Shown here: positions 6,415-13,714 of the stretch, piece by piece
How the letters are laid out: the number at the start of each line of letters is the position of its first letter
Position numbering within the stretch: the stretch's first letter is position 1
Virus record (IMG/VR): IMGVR_UViG_3300032156_000034
Coordinates: 1 to 40,276 of that record
From: a virus
DNA length: 40,276 nucleotides
Reading direction: 5' to 3' (one strand)
Position numbers and translations under genes: made by a program
The notes under the pieces: model-generated
What the model saw: the letters and a program-made list of their open reading frames with translations, nothing else
Told to the model about the DNA's origin: nothing
The model's database searches: none

Positions 6415-6520
6415 ATCGGAGGGTGCAGGATATTGTGATTGCACCAGCAACACTATACGGGTGGATAACTAACGATGGATGAACCGCCACCGGCTGGTTC
6501 CCCGCCTGCTACCCTCCGAT
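6415..6520 (-). ncRNA. Candidate structured RNA (three-way-junction fold) between recT and the next gene
   Basis: Read on the minus strand, a closing stem pairs ATCGGAGGGT-A-GCAGG (6505-6520) with CCTGCACCCTCCGAT (6415-6429): 15 bp with one bulged A. Inside are a hairpin GAACC-A-GCC-GGT-GGC-GGTTC (6481-6500) and a second hairpin GTG-TTGC-TGGT-GCAA-T-CAC whose stem continues into flanking A/T pairs. It ends about 14 nt before the ribosome binding site of the next gene. It could be a cis-regulatory leader or a separate RNA. The fold was done by hand. Confidence 0.5.
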
Positions 6521-6540
6521 CCAAAACGCACCGCCCGTCT

Positions 6541-6555
6541 GCCTACCTAGTAGGC
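6541..6555. other. Short perfect palindrome after recT
   Basis: GCCTAC-CTA-GTAGGC lies about 20 bp past the recT-like stop codon. It could be a 3' end hairpin; there is no T-run to make it a standard intrinsic terminator. Confidence 0.45.
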
Positions 6556-6575
6556 TCGCAACGGCGCGTAGTTGG

Positions 6576-7697
6576 TTATACCGGCATGGCCAGTTGGCCA
6601 TTCTTCACGGCGACCTGTTCCATGATCGCGTGGCACTCCTGGATCACATAGTTGGGCACAAAGTATCCACCACTTGGGTCCTTCTCTGGATGCAGCCACC
6701 AGATCAAAGCCTGGACCGTAACACCTGGCATGTCCTTCGTGCTGGCATAGCCAGTGGCAAAAGTGGTCAGCAGCCGGCGATCAGTCTCTTGGGCAATACG
6801 GTCCGCTTTTACCAGGTTGGGATTGGCCAATGCTTTCTCGATCAGCATCACCACCAGACGGCGCTGCGCATCACTGGCATCGGTCTTTTTATTCTGCATG
6901 TACACCGTGGCCGCATTGGTCAGTTGATCAACAACCTGCTCCGGCGTCCATGGCCTGGGAAGGTCCTCGTCCACGATCCCTTTGGTTTCCTGGGTGACCG
7001 GCAGGTGATCTGTTGGGCGCACATCCTTGGCAACTACATCGATGATCTCATCATCATTTACATCAGGCGGCGCTTCACCAACCACCATGGCGCCACGAAA
7101 CTCAACGGGATAACGCTGCTTGATCGCATCTGCTTCCGCCCGTTTCTTCGCCCGCTGGTTGATCTCCATCTTGCTGAACTCACTGGAGTAGGCAATACCC
7201 ACGCCCAGCCATACGGGCGGATTGCCCAGCGCCTGGTCCATTTCTTCTTTACTTGCGCCGGCTGCCTTCATAGCCAACCAGTGGCTCATCCAGGACTTGA
7301 AACTGAAATCATCACGAAGGCGGCACTCGTATGCCACCACCCTCTCATTTGGATATTTCTCGCGGGGTGGAAAATCTGTCTTTTTCTCACCCCACTCATT
7401 GGCCAGGCATTTGAAGTCGATATAGTAGAAGCCCTGTTCCTTCTTGGCTTCCCTGAAAGCGCACTTGCGCAATCCCTTGATGCCGACCATGACACCCTTC
7501 CAGTCGCCATCCTTACCCTTGATACCCCATACCTCGCCATTGAAAGGATCAAGGTCGTGAGCCAGGGCGATCTGCGCTACAGCCAAAGCCTCGTTATCAT
7601 CGAGGTTCTGACTTCCAGCCATAAAGCGCTTGACCCTACCGGCCAGGTTGCTGATTTCCTCCTTCTGGCCATACACGGATAATGCTGTTGGTTCCAT
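6576..7697 (-). CDS. recT: RecT-family single-strand annealing protein
   Basis: 373 aa. Residues about 35-80 (A-L-A-V-A-Q-I-A-L-A-H-D-L-D-P-F-N-G-E-V and W-K-G-V-M-V-G-I-K-G-L) match the conserved N-terminal block of RecT/RedB-type annealing proteins. Residues about 180-200 (K-M-E-I-N-Q-R-A-K-K-R-A-E-A-D-A) match the conserved basic helix. The C-terminal 150 residues form an extra helical domain not needed for annealing. Such proteins anneal homologous ssDNA during phage recombination and end repair. No RecE- or lambda-Exo-like partner is obvious; the PD-(D/E)XK-like or VRR-NUC protein could substitute. The ribosome binding site is AGGAGG. Confidence 0.82.
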   Translation of the reverse strand: MEPTALSVYGQKEEISNLAGRVKRFMAGSQNLDDNEALAVAQIALAHDLDPFNGEVWGIKGKDGDWKGVMVGIKGLRKCAFREAKKEQGFYYIDFKCLANEWGEKKTDFPPREKYPNERVVAYECRLRDDFSFKSWMSHWLAMKAAGASKEEMDQALGNPPVWLGVGIAYSSEFSKMEINQRAKKRAEADAIKQRYPVEFRGAMVVGEAPPDVNDDEIIDVVAKDVRPTDHLPVTQETKGIVDEDLPRPWTPEQVVDQLTNAATVYMQNKKTDASDAQRRLVVMLIEKALANPNLVKADRIAQETDRRLLTTFATGYASTKDMPGVTVQALIWWLHPEKDPSGGYFVPNYVIQECHAIMEQVAVKNGQLAMPV

Positions 7698-7706
7698 TGG
7701 TGCCTC

Positions 7707-7904
7707 CTATAGGCTAGTGCCGAAGCGGTTGCACAGCCTGGCATCGGCTTCGGTTTCCAGCAGTAACCACGGATCGGGTTTCGCTGCTGCTTGAAAATCC
7801 TGGGCGTTCAGGTCCTTCCCACAGTTGGGACAGACTGACATGGCCAGGGTTTCGTCCACCTCAAAATAAGTGGCACAATCGTTGTGATAGAAAAGTGGTG
7901 GCAT
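7707..7904 (-). CDS. Small zinc-binding protein, 65 aa
   Basis: It has Cys10, a C-P-N-C pair (Cys25, Cys28) and a later Cys58, with His7 nearby, enough for a small zinc site resembling half of a zinc ribbon. The strong AAGGAGG site and tight packing between neighbours support a real gene. The function is not recognised. Confidence 0.62.
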   Translation of the reverse strand: MPPLFYHNDCATYFEVDETLAMSVCPNCGKDLNAQDFQAAAKPDPWLLLETEADARLCNRFGTSL

Positions 7905-7940
7905 GTTCCTCCTTTTTAGTTTATACTGGAGGTTGCCCCA

Positions 7941-8282
7941 TTACGGGGCATCCTCCTTCACTGCGCTAGGATGGCTCCCCTGGCGCAGTGTTTCTTTATC
8001 AACCAAATTATACTTCAACAGCCATTTCTTTAGGTCTTTCTCGGCTGCCCGATGTTTGCCATCGGTCCACATAAAACCATCCCATCTATAAATCAGCGGC
8101 TTCTTGCTATGGGTATCTTGGCCAACCACCATGGGTAGATGATCATTGAAGTTCAGCGATCTCTGCACCCTGACCGCCCGCCTGATCATCCCATTCTTCC
8201 GGCACTCTGGTCCGATCCCCATGGCAATGCTGACAGGATCGGTCAGGACACGGTGACACTCGGAGCAGTGGGTGGCGCTCAT
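7941..8282 (-). CDS. DUF6011-like small Cys-rich protein
   Basis: 113 aa. The N-terminus reads C-S-E-C-H-R-V-L-T-D-P-x-S-I-x-x-G-I-G-P-E-C, the typical pattern of DUF6011-type phage and mobile-element proteins (C-x2-C...GIGP-x-C, a probable zinc site). The C-terminal region is basic and helical. Such a domain often accompanies replication or nuclease genes, but its own activity is not known. The start overlaps the stop of the preceding gene, with GGAGGG upstream. Confidence 0.68.
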   Translation of the reverse strand: MSATHCSECHRVLTDPVSIAMGIGPECRKNGMIRRAVRVQRSLNFNDHLPMVVGQDTHSKKPLIYRWDGFMWTDGKHRAAEKDLKKWLLKYNLVDKETLRQGSHPSAVKEDAP

Positions 8283-9028
8283 TCATCCCTCCATGCCCTT
8301 TTTTCATGGCGCTCGTTATATTCCTCCAGGCGCTCGATCCGTTCAAATAGCCGGCCCAGTTGGCTTTCCAGGTGCTTCACCATGACCACGCTGCAGCCCA
8401 GTTCATTTGACTTATTGATGAGCCGGTCATTCTCCTTCTGCGCCCACTCTTTCTCTTGCGCTAGTCGGACCGCCAGCAGCGCTTCTCGATGGGCTTCAAA
8501 GCCTTCGGTTTTTTCCAGGTCCCAGGAAGGGTCGCCACTCCAGTTGTTGATCAGGTCGATCACATCCTGTTGGGTCTTGACTTGCGGGGCAGGACTGGGA
8601 TCATCCTTGATTTCCTCGCCGGCAAAGCGCTCATGGTCGATCTCCGCCTGGCTGGCAACATCCGTGTGATCATGCTCCGCCCGCAGTTGTTCAAACTCTG
8701 CCTGGTCAGCAGCGCCAGAGATCATTGCATCGATGTCAGGTGCCGGCTCCAGGTGGATATAGTCGATGTAATAATCCTCGTTGTTCTGGTTGCGCACCCA
8801 GGCGCCTTTAGGATCATTCCAGAGAAGTAGGACCACGCTGCCGGTTGGGGTGCGGTAGTTTTTGGTCTGACCTTCGTAGGGATACACCCGCCTGGCTTCG
8901 ATCTTGTCATACTGCAACTGCACCCATTCAGCATCCTGGTAGCGGGGATCATTGTCAAGGTTGGCCAGGTGCGCCAGCCGTTTTTCTTCTTCCTCGCGTT
9001 CAAAGTAAAGACGATCATCTTGTGTCAT
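8279..9028 (-). CDS. Hypothetical acidic early protein, 249 aa
   Basis: A charged helix (residues 5-25, R-E-E-E-E-K-R) is followed by a beta-rich section (about 45-90, containing G-S-V-V-L-L-L-W-N-D). Then comes a long acidic region and a C-terminal coiled coil (about 200-245) with many Glu, Arg and Leu. It lies between the Toprim protein and the DUF6011-like gene. The ribosome binding site is AAGGAGG. No family is recognised. Confidence 0.65.
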   Translation of the reverse strand: MTQDDRLYFEREEEEKRLAHLANLDNDPRYQDAEWVQLQYDKIEARRVYPYEGQTKNYRTPTGSVVLLLWNDPKGAWVRNQNNEDYYIDYIHLEPAPDIDAMISGAADQAEFEQLRAEHDHTDVASQAEIDHERFAGEEIKDDPSPAPQVKTQQDVIDLINNWSGDPSWDLEKTEGFEAHREALLAVRLAQEKEWAQKENDRLINKSNELGCSVVMVKHLESQLGRLFERIERLEEYNERHEKRAWRDE

Positions 9029-9031
9029 TGT

Positions 9032-9949
9032 CTAATCCTCCTTGTAACTATTAGCGAAGTCCAGCAACTTGGCTTTCATTTCCTGCTGCTTTTCTTCCGC
9101 TTCACTCCAGGCATCGCCATCGATCAATACCTGGACATTGCTTTCAACCAGGTCTGCCAGGTCCTCTGGTTTGACCGCATCCAACTCCCATGACTTGTCG
9201 CCATACTCGGCCACATAGGCATTGAAGCGGCTATCAGTTTCTTTGGCAGGGTTCTCTGGTGGGTTCCACTTCTCCACCTGGTCCATATTCAGGGCCAGGC
9301 GCCGCACATTGATCTGCTCTCCAAACATAAACAACTCCAACCGTTTGGTGATGTCGTCTGTCATGTCGATACCAGATGGGTCATGGTCGCCGAAGTAGAA
9401 TAGGTGGATGTCTTTGCCATTGCGGTATTTTTCAGCCATTCGCTGGCCGGCTTCGTACATGGCGCTGCTGGATGAGTATCCCTTGTTGGCAGTGAAGCCA
9501 ATCCCCAACTTGTTGCACACCGGACCCAGGACACCTGACAAGGCATCCTTCTCCACCATGACTTCGACATGGTTGGTTTGGTTTTCCCACATATCGATCC
9601 TGAACTGCTGGGCAGCAGCCCGCACGATCTGGCCAGGATCACGCCAGAAGTTGGGGATCACCAACTCACGACCACGGTCCTCGATCATATCCCAGTCCAG
9701 CAGGCCGGCCAGGCGGGCATTGCTCACCAGGTCACCCATGCGCTTGTAACTGCGGATGTTGTTCTTGCTGCCGGTGGCCTTATCTTCCCAGCCATCTGGC
9801 AATAAATCCCTGGCCACCAGTTGATAGTACAACTGGCGCAGGGTTAGGGTGTATCCCTGGGCGCGGTACTCATCCAGGATGGTTTCCACCTGGACGATCA
9901 GCGCCTGGCTTTGATCACTAAAACGATGGGCAATAAAGGGTTGCTTCAT
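9032..9949 (-). CDS. Spo11/TopoVI-A-like Toprim protein
   Basis: 305 aa. The N-terminal part has T-L-R-Q-L-Y41-Y42-Q-L-V, like the catalytic tyrosine motif of the Spo11/TopoVI-A 5Y-CAP domain. The C-terminal Toprim part shows E133 in V-E-K-D-A-L, a K-G-Y-S-S turn, and D188-H-D190-P-S-G, matching the acidic triad that binds Mg. This layout is known from phage and actinobacterial hypothetical proteins. DNA strand cleavage or transesterification is plausible but unproven, and no TopoVI-B-like ATPase is encoded. It is the second gene of the early operon, directly after the RHH protein. Confidence 0.68.
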   Translation of the reverse strand: MKQPFIAHRFSDQSQALIVQVETILDEYRAQGYTLTLRQLYYQLVARDLLPDGWEDKATGSKNNIRSYKRMGDLVSNARLAGLLDWDMIEDRGRELVIPNFWRDPGQIVRAAAQQFRIDMWENQTNHVEVMVEKDALSGVLGPVCNKLGIGFTANKGYSSSSAMYEAGQRMAEKYRNGKDIHLFYFGDHDPSGIDMTDDITKRLELFMFGEQINVRRLALNMDQVEKWNPPENPAKETDSRFNAYVAEYGDKSWELDAVKPEDLADLVESNVQVLIDGDAWSEAEEKQQEMKAKLLDFANSYKED

Positions 9950-10006
9950 GTTATCCTCCTGGGTTTGGCCGCCGGCTGGTTTGGCTCCTGACCGGCGATC
10001 ACCTGA

Positions 10007-10192
10007 TTACTGTGCGATCTGATCTGCGGGAGTGATCGACAACTGATGGATGTACTCTCGCAGCGCGACACGAACCAGTTGATCCTGGCTCTTTGGCTCC
10101 ACGCCTGTCTTGCGTTTCAATGCTTTATGGGCGGCATCCAAAAGGACCTTGGTCGCCTGGCTGATCCTGATGCTTGTGTCAGTTTTCTTCAT
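10007..10192 (-). CDS. Ribbon-helix-helix (Arc/MetJ-type) regulator candidate
   Basis: 61 aa, the size of Arc-like proteins. A short beta strand T-S-I-R-I-S is followed by helix A (T-K-V-L-L-D-A-A-H-K-A-L-K) and, after a T-G-V-E-P-K-S loop, helix B (D-Q-L-V-R-V-A-L-R-E-Y-I), the usual RHH order. RHH dimers read DNA with the strand and often bind short tandem or palindromic sites. The gene is first behind the early promoter, whose -10 and spacer carry a 10-bp tandem repeat, so autoregulation of the early operon is likely. The ribosome binding site is GGAGG. Confidence 0.68.
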   Translation of the reverse strand: MKKTDTSIRISQATKVLLDAAHKALKRKTGVEPKSQDQLVRVALREYIHQLSITPADQIAQ

Positions 10193-10209
10193 GGTTTCCT
10201 CCAGCCCTT

Positions 10210-10238
10210 ATTGTATGCAATAGTATGCAGGTTGTCAA
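10210..10238 (-). promoter_or_regulatory. Early promoter with tandem operator-like repeat
   Basis: Minus strand: -35 TTGACA (10233-10238), 17-bp spacer, -10 TACAAT (10210-10215), a near-consensus sigma70 promoter. The spacer and -10 contain two tandem 10-mers, TGCATACTAT and TGCATACAAT (10210-10229), one helical turn apart. It is placed just before the RHH gene and just after the terminator of the late block. Confidence 0.85.
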
Positions 10239-10241
10239 GCA

Positions 10242-10271
10242 AAACAGCCCACCAGTTTCGGCGGGCTGTTT
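10242..10271 (-). terminator. Intrinsic terminator after the endolysin
   Basis: A 12-bp stem (AAACAGCCC-GCC paired with GGT-GGGCTGTTT, one G-T pair) with a GAAACT loop lies 16 bp past the endolysin stop and runs into TTTT on the minus strand. It separates late block B from the early promoter. The T-run is short, so termination may be partial. Confidence 0.75.
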
Positions 10272-10287
10272 GGAAATTGCGGATATT

Positions 10288-11235
10288 TCACGGCTGCACG
10301 GCTGAAAGATAGGCCGCGTAAGCCCAGTTTCCATCGGTCAGCCTGGCATATCCATTGACAATGGGTGCGCTGGTCACCTTTAGAACAGCGTTTTGTTTGA
10401 CAGTATAGGCAATGCCATACCCTGCGCCAGGACCGGTGCGCACATTCAGTTGCCAGGACAATACAAAGTACGGAGTAAAGCCAGGATCGGGCAAGGGCAC
10501 GGATGGAGGCGGCAGTGTTGGTTCGCTGAAACTTGCTATGAAATTTGCATTGAACACGGACACATCCAATGGCATCCTGCGATTATAGAAATCGTACACT
10601 CCTGGCAACATGCAGCGATCACCGGTAAATTGGTGGCCCATAAATTTCTCTGGCAACATTCCTGATGTCGCCAGCACATCATAGTTGGGCAGCCAGTTCT
10701 TTTTCAGTTCCTCCCAACTCATCATCGTTTTCAGGGACGGCTGATATTTCCAGTGTGCGATCCAGGTCTGGTAATGTGTGATCCAGGTGTCCATGTCCGG
10801 CGCCCAGCCATTGACATACCACGCCCCTGTATAAATACCTGACCTAGGAAAGCCGGCATGAAGCGTGAGCATAAACCTGCGCGCCTGTTCCGAGTGAAAG
10901 GTTGTGCTGTATCCGGTACTGACATCTTCGCAATCAGCCCAGGCAAACTTGACCGGATAAGGTTGCATTGCCTCGATGATCCAGGTCGCATCTTTGACAG
11001 GATCATCCGCACAATAATAATATTTATAGGCCATCAAGGGCACGCCGCTGGCTGCAACCTGGTCGGCGATCCTTTTGCAGTTGTCGTCCAGCACATATTT
11101 GAACGGCACCCACTTTTTATAGAAGCCAAGAATGACGGCCTTCACACCACCGCTGATCAGTTCACTGATATTCAGGTGGTGGTTCCACTTGCTGACATCG
11201 ATTACCAATACGCCTGGTGGAATAGGTATTTTCAT
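10288..11235 (-). CDS. Endolysin: GH25-type muramidase with SH3b domain
   Basis: 315 aa. The N-terminal part (about 8-230) is a GH25-type lysozyme fold: V-I-D13-V-S-K-W at the start, Y-Y-Y-C strand, F-A-W-A-D101-C-E103 (the D-x-E catalytic pair), and D-V-S-V-F-N near the end. A proline-rich linker (about 238-255) leads to an SH3b wall-binding domain (L-N-V-R-T-G-P-G, about 258-313). It would cleave the MurNAc-GlcNAc bond of peptidoglycan. There is no signal peptide, so it needs a holin. It is the last gene of late block B, before a terminator; the start has AAGGAGG. The domain pairing is typical of phages of monoderm hosts. Confidence 0.82.
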   Translation of the reverse strand: MKIPIPPGVLVIDVSKWNHHLNISELISGGVKAVILGFYKKWVPFKYVLDDNCKRIADQVAASGVPLMAYKYYYCADDPVKDATWIIEAMQPYPVKFAWADCEDVSTGYSTTFHSEQARRFMLTLHAGFPRSGIYTGAWYVNGWAPDMDTWITHYQTWIAHWKYQPSLKTMMSWEELKKNWLPNYDVLATSGMLPEKFMGHQFTGDRCMLPGVYDFYNRRMPLDVSVFNANFIASFSEPTLPPPSVPLPDPGFTPYFVLSWQLNVRTGPGAGYGIAYTVKQNAVLKVTSAPIVNGYARLTDGNWAYAAYLSAVQP

Positions 11236-11245
11236 TTCGACCTCC

Positions 11246-12865
11246 TTATGCTGATTTCACGGCCACCCCTGCGGTGTACCAAGAAAGAGAAGAAGATATT
11301 GTCCAGGTAAATGTAAATGAACTTCCTGATGCAATCGCATAATCAGTTGCCATCCTTCTTGGCAATCCATTACTTACATCTGCCAGGTTTGTTTGGCCAG
11401 CCGCCCTTCCTCCAGTGATGGTGGCGGACCCTATAATCGCTACAGTACCTATGACAAGATCGCCTGGAGAACAACTTACAACAAGGGATGGTGTGGTACT
11501 TGAACCAGAACCGGTGCCCAATGTGCCAACCGGAGTTACGGTATAAACCCCGTTCAAAAACACTTCTATACAAATGCCATAACCAGTGGTAATAGAAGAA
11601 TAATCTCCTATTATATTTGCAGTGGTGAGAGTAGGGCTTGCCAAATGACCGACAAATGGAACACCATTATTACCTGCTTGTAATTGCGTAAATGCCTCGC
11701 TCGTATTAAATTTGAATGTGACGGGTTTGTTCGCAGAATCGCCTATACCGAAAACAAGCATCAATCTATTTGATCCGTCACTTATGGCGCTGGCAATGGC
11801 TGTTACCGAGGCGCCGGCTGATATATCGGTTTTTGTCTGTGTTCTTATGATGCTTGTGGCGAGTGAATAATAATACGGGTAGGGCATTATGAACGCATTG
11901 ATCGTTCCGGTTCCACTAGCCTGTGCCGCCAGTGCCCATCCAATCACACCTGGCCCCCATCCACCTCCACCACTATCCTGGGCATAATGTGCAGAGGCGG
12001 AACTTACAAGAGAGTGTCCAAATACAACGGTGCCAGTCACATTGATCGGTTGAACATTTGGACCGATGGAAATGATGCCGGAGGCACCCGAAGCGATAGG
12101 CGTCAAAGCCACACCAACAAGTCGTAAATCTCCAGTCGATGTTGGCATCTTGATGCCGAAACCAGAAGTGTAGGATGGGTCGATAGCCACCGGATCGCCA
12201 ACAGTAATGGCTGACGCATCATTGTTGTATGCCCACATCGTTCCATTGGGGATCAGAAGTTGTGGCGAGATCAGGATGGCGCTGACAGATCCATTTCCGC
12301 CGCCGCCATAGGCCGTGACAGCCACGGCGAAGGCTCGGAAACTTATACTGGCAGCCTTGGCCCTGGCTGCAGTTGTGCTACTGATCAGGTAATCCCCCCT
12401 ACTGACATTGCCGGATACCAGGACCGTGACCAGGCCACTTAATTTGATGGCGCCGGTTGCATTGTTGTTGATGTCCTCGCCGGCCACACCCAGGATCAGA
12501 TCGCGTTCCAGGACCGTGGTGGTGAAGGCGCTATCATTGCCGGTGGATTGGACCACCACGCTGCCGGCATAAACCGTGCCACCGGATTTGTTTGTCAAGG
12601 CCGCTGATCCGCCGCCGCCACTGGCACCCCAGGCCATCTTATTGGCCAGTGCCAGGTTGGCTATGATCGACTGACCATCTGCGGTTGGAGCGCCTAGTGC
12701 TGCCCAGGTGTTCGCAGCCGTGGATACAGGTAATTGCCCAGCCACTGTTGCCAGGCTGGCAGGTATCTTGTCACCGGCCAGGAGAAAGTCTGCGATCTCG
12801 ATTATTTCCGTCCGCTTTTCCTGGACATTGGCCAGCGTGTTGGTTTCAATGATCTTTAGTTTCAT
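11246..12865 (-). CDS. Tail fibre / receptor-binding candidate
   Basis: 539 aa, rich in Gly, Ser, Thr and Ala. A short helical N-terminus (about 1-60) precedes a Gly-rich hinge. Two related beta-barrel-like repeats follow (about 88-200 and 213-330; each has N-x-S/A-x-x-x-x-x-G-x-x-V then a V-G-V/W-A-L type strand). The C-terminal beta-rich domain (about 345-539) has W-Y-T-A-G-V-A-V-K at the end, like the closing strands of bacterial surface lectin folds. The sequence and its place at the end of the tail genes suggest a fibre or head/tail surface adhesin. The ribosome binding site is AAGGAG. Confidence 0.6.
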   Translation of the reverse strand: MKLKIIETNTLANVQEKRTEIIEIADFLLAGDKIPASLATVAGQLPVSTAANTWAALGAPTADGQSIIANLALANKMAWGASGGGGSAALTNKSGGTVYAGSVVVQSTGNDSAFTTTVLERDLILGVAGEDINNNATGAIKLSGLVTVLVSGNVSRGDYLISSTTAARAKAASISFRAFAVAVTAYGGGGNGSVSAILISPQLLIPNGTMWAYNNDASAITVGDPVAIDPSYTSGFGIKMPTSTGDLRLVGVALTPIASGASGIISIGPNVQPINVTGTVVFGHSLVSSASAHYAQDSGGGGWGPGVIGWALAAQASGTGTINAFIMPYPYYYSLATSIIRTQTKTDISAGASVTAIASAISDGSNRLMLVFGIGDSANKPVTFKFNTSEAFTQLQAGNNGVPFVGHLASPTLTTANIIGDYSSITTGYGICIEVFLNGVYTVTPVGTLGTGSGSSTTPSLVVSCSPGDLVIGTVAIIGSATITGGRAAGQTNLADVSNGLPRRMATDYAIASGSSFTFTWTISSSLSWYTAGVAVKSA

Positions 12866-12874
12866 GGTATCTCC

Positions 12875-13240
12875 TTATGTCCAGGCCACGGCGGTGACAA
12901 TCGGCTTGATGTAAGCCTCGCCACCAACTAGGTAACTGATCTGCGTGTGATCGCTGTCCTTGCGGATCAGGACATCATAGGCACCAACCTCGGCACCGAT
13001 GTCATTGGTTGCTGCAGGCAGTAGGGTCAGGTTGATCTGGCCGGCCACCGCTGTGACCGCGATGGTTGGAGTGGCCAGGAGATCGCCACCCGCCCTGGTC
13101 CGTATCTCGCAGTAAGCGGTGTATCCAGTCAGGTCAATGGGCACCTCGTTGTTGTCCATGTAAATCAAAGTCAGGTCCCACCTGGCACCTGGGCGGATCA
13201 TAATGTCGTGTACAGCAGGATCGTCCTTATAAATATCCAT
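12875..13240 (-). CDS. Small beta-sandwich tail protein
   Basis: 121 aa. The pattern G-A-R-W-D-L-T-L-I-Y...I-D-L-T-G-Y-T-A-Y-C-E-I-R, followed by G-Q-I-N-L-T-L and G-A-Y-D-V-L, matches the small Ig-like or BppU-N-like proteins found beside tail fibre genes in many phages (unit begins with a wedge strand and ends with a G-x-V/A-x-V strand). It is likely a fibre attachment or tail accessory protein. The start at 13240 sits near the end of the previous gene, with AAAGG. Confidence 0.62.
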   Translation of the reverse strand: MDIYKDDPAVHDIMIRPGARWDLTLIYMDNNEVPIDLTGYTAYCEIRTRAGGDLLATPTIAVTAVAGQINLTLLPAATNDIGAEVGAYDVLIRKDSDHTQISYLVGGEAYIKPIVTAVAWT

Positions 13241-13243
13241 ATA

Positions 13244-13714
13244 TCAACCTTTCCCAATTTCTTTGAATAGCCAGGCAGTTGCATCCTGGACGGTCAAGCC
13301 GTGTTCTTCCCAAAGGATCAGGGCATCTCTGATGTGGTAACCCATGGCGCGCAGCGCCCTGTTGATCTCGATGGCCTGGTATTCGCTCATTGTCTCCGTA
13401 TGAAAATACCTGCCATTGCACATCAAAGGGGTCTTGGCCGGCACGGTGTCCACCAGGAAATCCACGATAAAACCACCGCGAACATCGTTACCGCCTCGAA
13501 CATCCAACTGGTAGTAGAAACTCCAGTTGAGCAGCCAGAGCGCCCTGGCCGTGTTCCACTCCAACATACTGCCAGCCTGCCGGCCCTGGATAATGCCTGG
13601 CGTTTCCTTTTCAGGCCGAAGCACTGTCACTGGTGGCCTGTCGATCTTGGTTCCTGGCCGGCGGGTGCTGGTCTTTCCGTAGGTGATCGTGGTGCTCGCG
13701 CTGGCGATCTTCAT
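13244..13714 (-). CDS. Vsr/PD-(D/E)XK-like fold protein in the tail cluster
   Basis: 156 aa from the ATG at 13714 (TGATG overlap with the tail gene; AGGAGG just upstream; a GTG at 13717 is also possible). The core reads E52-W-N-T-A-R-A-L-W-L-L...F-Y-Y-Q-L, R-G-G-F-I-V-D85-F-L-V, then P-L-M-C-N-G-R-Y-F-H105, then an R-A-M-G-Y-H-I helix-strand. This order is that of Vsr-like or DUF559-like endonuclease folds. The usual acidic/Lys pair in the third strand is not evident (M-C-N-G), so activity may be lost. Its presence among tail genes suggests a virion-associated or structural reuse of the fold. Confidence 0.55.
   Translation of the reverse strand: MKIASASTTITYGKTSTRRPGTKIDRPPVTVLRPEKETPGIIQGRQAGSMLEWNTARALWLLNWSFYYQLDVRGGNDVRGGFIVDFLVDTVPAKTPLMCNGRYFHTETMSEYQAIEINRALRAMGYHIRDALILWEEHGLTVQDATAWLFKEIGKG

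Noticed and set aside
6594-7682. Plus-strand frame of 362 codons opposite recT
   Set aside because: It mirrors almost exactly the recT-like gene and lacks a ribosome binding site or family features; it is an antisense shadow.
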